Source of the DNA: Chara braunii
Lineage: Eukaryota; Streptophyta; Charophyceae; Charales; Characeae
NCBI GenBank assembly: GCA_003427395.1
Contig: BFEA01000178.1
Span: 2,010,919 to 2,031,585 of the forward strand
Direction of reading: 5' to 3'
Length of the DNA stretch: 20,667 bases
A program made the position numbers and the translations under genes. A model generated the notes under the pieces. It was not told where the DNA came from. It made no database searches and was given only the letters and a program-made list of their open reading frames with translations. Below, in pieces: positions 15,979 through 20,667 of this stretch. The stretch's first letter is position 1. Each line of letters starts with the position of its first letter.

Positions 15979-18030
15979 TGTCGGCGCGAATACCCTTACA
16001 AGGGGATCCGCCCTGGTTCTTGCAGACGACAGAAAATAGTTTTGGTTTAAAATTTAAGTATACCGCGCTAGGCGCGGCCCCGTCTGTGATTTTCACGTTG
16101 ACTGGTTGATTGAGTAGAGTAAAGAGTGTGTGGGCGCGCAGGTTTAAGGCGTGCGTGATTTTGTTTTGTTTTTGATCATAAAGCCGGCGCGGACATCGGT
16201 CGTTTGATTTATAATATTATTAATATTTATTTATTTTTGATTAAGTAGGAACTAGGGATATCCTTTTCCGATTGGTACTTTAACTGAGGCGAGCGCACGT
16301 GCGCGGGCGACGGCGACGACGGCGACAGTGTGATTGCGGTAGGTCTTAGCACGCGGAGTGGGGCGAGTGGCGGCCGTGGCACAACTGGGTAAGTCAGCGC
16401 AGATGCTGGGCGGCCGCGCGCACGGTTGTAGGCAGAGATGAGGCTCAGGCCAATCTCCCTGGCCCTGAGCGCAGCGCCGCACCGCCTTATATGGCACTCC
16501 GCGGACATTGGTTTCAGGCTTAAGCATAGCCTTATAGGTTACGACATTGGGTTGGCGACACGGGGGTTCGGGGATCGAGGCCAGTGGGCGTCAGTGCAGC
16601 AACTGCAGCAGAGCGTCGTGGAAGGAACCGAGGGGGTCGAGGGCCGCCAGGGCTATCCCCCTCGGTTTTGTTTGCGGGCGCGGCGGCGGGGCCGGTCCGC
16701 GGGGGCTGGCAAGGCGCTAGCAGCCCCATTGTTTTCCGACCCTGCTGCTATTTTATCCTATTTCCCTTATCTGTTTTGTTTGTTATATCCCTAGGACGTG
16801 AGACTGCGGTAGCAGCGTGTGGGGGGGTGTTGTATCCGCAGGAGTGCCCGAAGTGCAATTACAAATTGTTTTTGTGGTTGTGCCGGAGCCGCGCCCCGTT
16901 TTGCCTTGGGACGTGGGGCCGTGGTTACACCCAAGGCCTAAGGGCCAAGCTCAGTGGGTACGCCCATGAACTGTTGAGATACAGGGTCGTGCTAAAAACC
17001 AGATGACGGGAACCTGCTGCACTTGCACCATCCGCCCACCCGCCGCCCGCTGCGAAGAGGTTCGAGTGTAAGCACGCTCGTTGAGACCTGCAGGATGGTG
17101 AACTGTGCCTTGAGACAATGGACAGGGGACGTTAGTGGGAGGCCGCTACAGCGCTGGCTGGGCGGCGCTGTCCCGCGGCTCTTCCCATGGGACCCTTCTC
17201 CGCTACGGCCTTCAAGGTTGTCATTTGAATATTTGCTACTATCACCAAGATCCGCTCGAGGACCCTCACCACGCACCACCTTCTACCCGCATTACGGGCT
17301 TTGCAGCGGGCCCGTGTCCTCCCAACTGCAGCAGCGTCCGAGCGCTATCTCTCGGGCCGGTGGATTCAGCAGGTGAGTTGTTATACATTCCTTAGCGAAT
17401 TTGAATCCCAGAACCCCCAGCTCTGCTGTCTGAATCGGCCAGCTTTCGCTGAGGTTTCTGGGCTAGCGCGCAGCAGGGCATCGGGCGGGGGCATTGTGTG
17501 GAAGGACGCGGTCCTGAATCGAACCGACTAGTAGTGATTGCCAGAGGGGCAGGGCACATTGGACTGCCCTTGGCGCTGTCGGGGAGACGGGGCTTGAAGG
17601 CGGCAGAGGCAAAAGTGCAGTAGGGTGGATGAGAGGGATGAAGAGGTGGAGAGACAAAGTAGGGGCGCAGAGTTAGAGGAAGAACGAAAGAGAGTGAGGA
17701 TATATGAATGCAGTAGGGGAAGAAGACGAGTGAAGTAGGTGAACCCGGACGCGAAGGCGTGCCGGGTGCATGCCGAAACAGAACGAACTATGGCGGAGCT
17801 ACGCAGGAGGGCCGACGGTCGGAGCGTGGTGCAACAGTTGTTGGACGGGCGTTCAAGATGGACACAGAGAGGCAGCGGGGCAGGTTAGCAACAAGCGGGA
17901 AGGACGGGCAGTGGAGGGGAGAAAAAGAAAGGGGGGAAACGAAGGGATGAACATGGCGCGATTCCGCACCAGGTACGCGCAGCAAGAGAAATGGCTGACG
18001 CTGGCCGTGGCGGGGGAGAAAGTATGAGAT

Positions 18031-18617
18031 CTCGCCCGTTTCTGAACGAAAATGGGCGAGTGAAAAGTCGTTCTGGGGGTTTTGATGGTAGGCGAGTTCG
18101 ATGGTAGGGTTAGTTTTGGTGTTAGATTAGTATAACTGAAGTAAGGAAAGAAAGATAGTGAGAGGAGAGATGGCGAGGGTTGGATATGGCAGAAACGGGA
18201 AGTGAGATAACTCACTCGATTCTCTGTAAAATCGAGTGAGTGGAAGTCCTAAACGGGGGTTTCGGGGCATGGCGATCCCAGATACGAAGTTAGATTCGGT
18301 GTTAGGTACGTAGGATTAGAGGTAAGTATGAAAAAGCATGCGTGGGAGATAGCGGGAGTGAGTAGTGGACAAGAGAGGAAGGGGGTTAGCTCGCTCGATT
18401 CCTTATGAGATCGAGTGAGTAGAAATGTAAGTTGGGGGCTTTGAGGGGAGGCGAGCCCATTGGAGGTGTTAGATTAGTAAAAGGAGTAGTATAGGAGGAG
18501 ATTAGCGAAGGGGGAAAGATAAATAAACCTGGACGCACTTTGCGCCAGGTGCATTCAACGATATCAATGGCAAGAGGGGCGAAGTTCGCACCCGATCCTT
18601 GACGAAATCGGGTGAAC
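18031..18617 (+). repeat. Hairpin-led 180-190 bp tandem repeats (3' LTR copies)
   Basis: Four units with hairpins spaced 179, 180 and 194 bases apart. The arms are CTCGCCCGTTT/AAAATGGGCGAG (18031-18060), ACTCACTCGATT/AATCGAGTGAGT (18210-18241), CTCGCTCGATT/GATCGAGTGAG (18390-18419) and CACCCGAT/ATCGGGTG (18589-18614). This copy keeps the second hairpin, whose 5' arm is lost in the other LTR. Confidence 0.7.
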
Positions 18618-20342
18618 CGAAGGCCAAAGTTGGGGTTTGAGGATGGGGTGAATTCGAATTCGCCACTAGTTCTAGATGATCGCTGCTAGATGTTGAGATA
18701 CGATGAGAAGAGGCTGCGCCCGGGAGGGGTAGTCGGCTGTTGTATAAAGGATGGTGTGAAACCCCCATTCTAGTAACAGATTCATTCCATTCCGCCCATG
18801 CTATTGAGGCCAGTAGCGCGAAGTTAGTCGCGGGCTATCGGTATAGTTACGACCGACGCCGTTGCCATCCGCTCTAATCCGCACCCCAATCGACTGACAC
18901 CGGTCTTCGTGACCATCGAGGGGTGTGAAGGGTCGAACAGCCGTAGTAAGGCCGACACATTCGGGTAGGGAGTCTTCGAGTGGCGGATGTCGGGCTTGTT
19001 GTTGGGACGACCGGCCTGCAGTCGGAGAGAGAAGGGGGCGTTGGAGATTGGTACCTGGGGAATTTCCATAGTCCAACGGAAAACTTACTCGCACTTGCAG
19101 CCGACGAGGTGGTGAAGAAGGCAGACGAACCCGGACCGGCTCCTGCGCCAGGTGCACGCCCAGAGAGTGAGAAGAGAACAACAGTGGGGCCGGGCGACAG
19201 CCTGGGCGAAGGCTAGCACTAGCTTCAACGAGCAGAGAAGGGCAGCAGGAGGAGAAGGCAAATTCAAATGGGGGCCGGGCCAGGATCCCCATTGTCAGAG
19301 ATGGCGAGGAGTTAAGTGGGGCGCGACAGAGAGAGAAGGTGAGGGATGAGGCACTTACCTTTGAAGGATGGCAGTGCGGGATGAACCAAATGCCAAGTTG
19401 CGGAGCCAAGCTGTGGAGCGCAGTAGTGGGGGCGTGGTTGTTGGATGTCGAGGCTGCGACTGTCACCGTTCTTTGACTGTATACGATCGGCCTGCTTCTA
19501 GTCTTCGTTTATCTTCGTCAGGCTATTGTGCCTGACTGCGGGACGCACGGTGTGAGTGGGCTGCTACGCATTGCGGGGCTGTATTTCGGGTGCATGCTCT
19601 TGTGCACGGCTGCGGACTGCACACAGACTGCTGCTGCTGGCTGTTGCTGGCTGCTACATGATTTGGTAAGCTGCTGCTGGGTGCTGGCCATCGCTGCGGC
19701 TGCTACCGTTGAAGGGAGTGTTGGGGCAGTAGAGTAGTTGTTCCCAGCTGTGCGCTGTGACGGGGCTCGTTGGCCGGGTATGAACAGCTGTCGCTGCGGG
19801 TTGACGGTACATAGGTTAGTGCCGTAGGCTGCGGCTTACTGTGCACAGGCCATAGCTGTGTATGGCACGCTGACTGCGCAAGCGGACGCCGCTATTGGTT
19901 GCCACACATTGTAGTATACCGTTACGGACGGTTGTTGTCTATTGTAGATTGTTGTGCGACGGCCATTGGGCTTAGGGAAGTGATCAGAAGTTTGAAAGGA
20001 GGCGGTTGCTGCGACTTGGGAGGCCGTCAGGTGATTGATTTCGGGCAGGTTGACTCGGTTTGACCAAGCTGTTACACTGCTAGCCATTGCGGGGCCCTCA
20101 GGCGCTTGAAGGCATCAAGGCCCTCTCCTGCGAGTCTGAGTGCACCCCTCTTGTATCTGAGAGACTGAACTATTCTCTTTCTGCCCTTCTAACTCTCAGT
20201 CTAGTCTTGTGGTTACGAGAGGAGGGCGGCAAGCGGGATAGCAACCCGTAGGACCGCAGCAACACTCTGTGGGGAGTCCACCCACCGATTGCGGGAACTC
20301 TACCGGAACTTAGTGGGAGTTCTGGAGGGAGGGAATCGTCAG

Positions 20343-20453
20343 GTAAACCATTTTTATCTGTACAACCTATTACCACCTATGTTTTGTCTATCTATCTGCA
20401 GTATGATTGATGTATGCATGAGTTTGTCCCTATGACTATTGTTTTCTCTTCAG
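20343..20453 (+). other. Candidate 111-nt intron (3' LTR copy)
   Basis: Same GTAAAC donor and TTTTCTCTTCAG acceptor as at 6387-6497, with identical length although the bases between them differ at several positions. Confidence 0.3.
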
Positions 20454-20667
20454 GACCTAATCGGATTGAATGGAAGGAACGTGTGAGAGTGAAGTCTAAG
20501 TTCTTTTCTTTATTATGATTGAAAGCAGACAAAGAGATAAACTGGGGCAATGTGGGAGGAAGGTAGTCTTGCATGCGTTTGGAAGGGTCAACCAAAGCCT
20601 GAGCATTGTTTCCATGGTGAATGGCTCAGGGCTGTGTTTACTTGACTATTTTCTGAAGGACTAGGCA

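Larger units (their letters stand above)
2414..20667 (+). mobile_element. Giant non-autonomous LTR retrotransposon (3' end beyond window)
   Basis: Bases 2414-6711 recur at 15979-20667 in the same orientation at roughly 90 percent identity by eye, with several indels. The similarity starts abruptly at TATCGGCGCG (2414) and TGTCGGCGCG (15979). At 10082-10086 the sequence CGACA, the inverse of TGTCG, is followed two bases later by a perfect tRNA-Asp primer-binding site. This is the standard arrangement at the end of a 5' LTR. The internal region (10087-15978) contains a damaged pre-gag frame and a damaged gag-like gene but no pol. That places it with gag-only (TR-GAG-like) or LARD-like non-autonomous elements, probably Ty3/gypsy-derived. 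Weak points are the lack of a clear polypurine tract next to 15979, and that only the first 4.3 kb of the second LTR is in view. Confidence 0.65.
15979..20667 (+). repeat. 3' LTR, first 4.7 kb (continues beyond window)
   Basis: It starts TGTCGGCGCG and follows the first copy base by base with about one difference per ten to twelve bases in stretches compared by eye. It carries the LTR hairpins intact at 18031-18060, 18210-18241 (12-bp perfect arms), 18390-18419 and 18584-18617. It also has about 372 bp (19045-19421) absent from the first copy, a 39-bp segment at about 17291-17330 missing there, and lacks about 41 bp present at 3979-4019. It stops at the window end exactly where the first copy has its N join. 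If complete it should end near base 24,000 with CGACA and then CTCGC. Confidence 0.7.

Noticed and set aside
18801-19466. 221-codon frame on the - strand, the longest - strand frame in the window
   Set aside because: Low-complexity Ser/Pro/Leu composition over GC-rich LTR DNA. The matching part of the first LTR is interrupted by the 372-bp indel and has only a 67-codon frame.
2414-20667. Tandem segmental duplication of about 13.6-14 kb instead of LTRs
   Set aside because: Not fully excluded, because the window ends inside the second copy. The TGTCG/CGACA ends and the adjoining primer-binding site favour LTRs.

Overview
The window looks like nuclear DNA from a land plant (or close relative), made almost entirely of retrotransposon sequence. 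Three things support this: a LINE reverse-transcriptase tail with the zinc-finger signature usual in plant L1-type elements, an exact 18-nt primer-binding site for the 3' end of plant cytosolic tRNA-Asp, and long nested repeats with tandem sub-repeats. I see no host gene, rRNA, tRNA or CRISPR array. The species cannot be told from the sequence.

Layout. Bases 1-929 are the 3' end of a LINE on the + strand: the C-terminus of ORF2, a 3' UTR and an uninterrupted 41-A tail. Bases 930-2413 are non-coding and hold several short direct duplications, A- and T-rich tracts, and copies of a small palindrome also present in the LINE 3' UTR. From 2414 to the window end I read one very large LTR retrotransposon on the + strand. 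The evidence is a direct repeat of more than 4 kb (2414-6711 and 15979-20667), a repeat start of TGTCG at 15979 (TATCG at 2414), a matching CGACA end at 10082-10086, and a tRNA-Asp primer-binding site at 10089-10106. On this reading the 5' LTR is about 7.7 kb, the internal region about 5.9 kb, and the 3' LTR runs off the window.

The internal region has no recognisable protease, reverse transcriptase, RNase H or integrase. It holds a broken, unrecognised pre-gag reading frame (about 11295-11992) and a broken gag-like gene (12127-13520) with a coiled coil and an RGG-rich tail. The element is therefore non-autonomous, of the gag-only or LARD-like kind, and would need another element's enzymes.

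The most striking content is non-coding. The element is packed with short stem-loops arranged as divergent tandem families. Their loops or cores are conserved, while their stems change on both sides so that pairing is kept. They include a CATTGTTTCCATGGTGAATG family (6642-7423), a CTCRCYCGATT-type family (4463-5030, repeated at 18031-18617), a CCYGG-CGC/GCG-CCRGG family, and a GATTTTTGGAA family (14653-14884). A separate 123-bp array lies at 7711-8400. These suggest selection on RNA structure in the transcript of a non-coding passenger element.

Two cautions apply. Thirteen single Ns and an exact 95-bp duplication around one N point to assembly trouble at the first hairpin array. The window also ends at the same base where that join occurs. 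All alignments and pairings here were done by eye.
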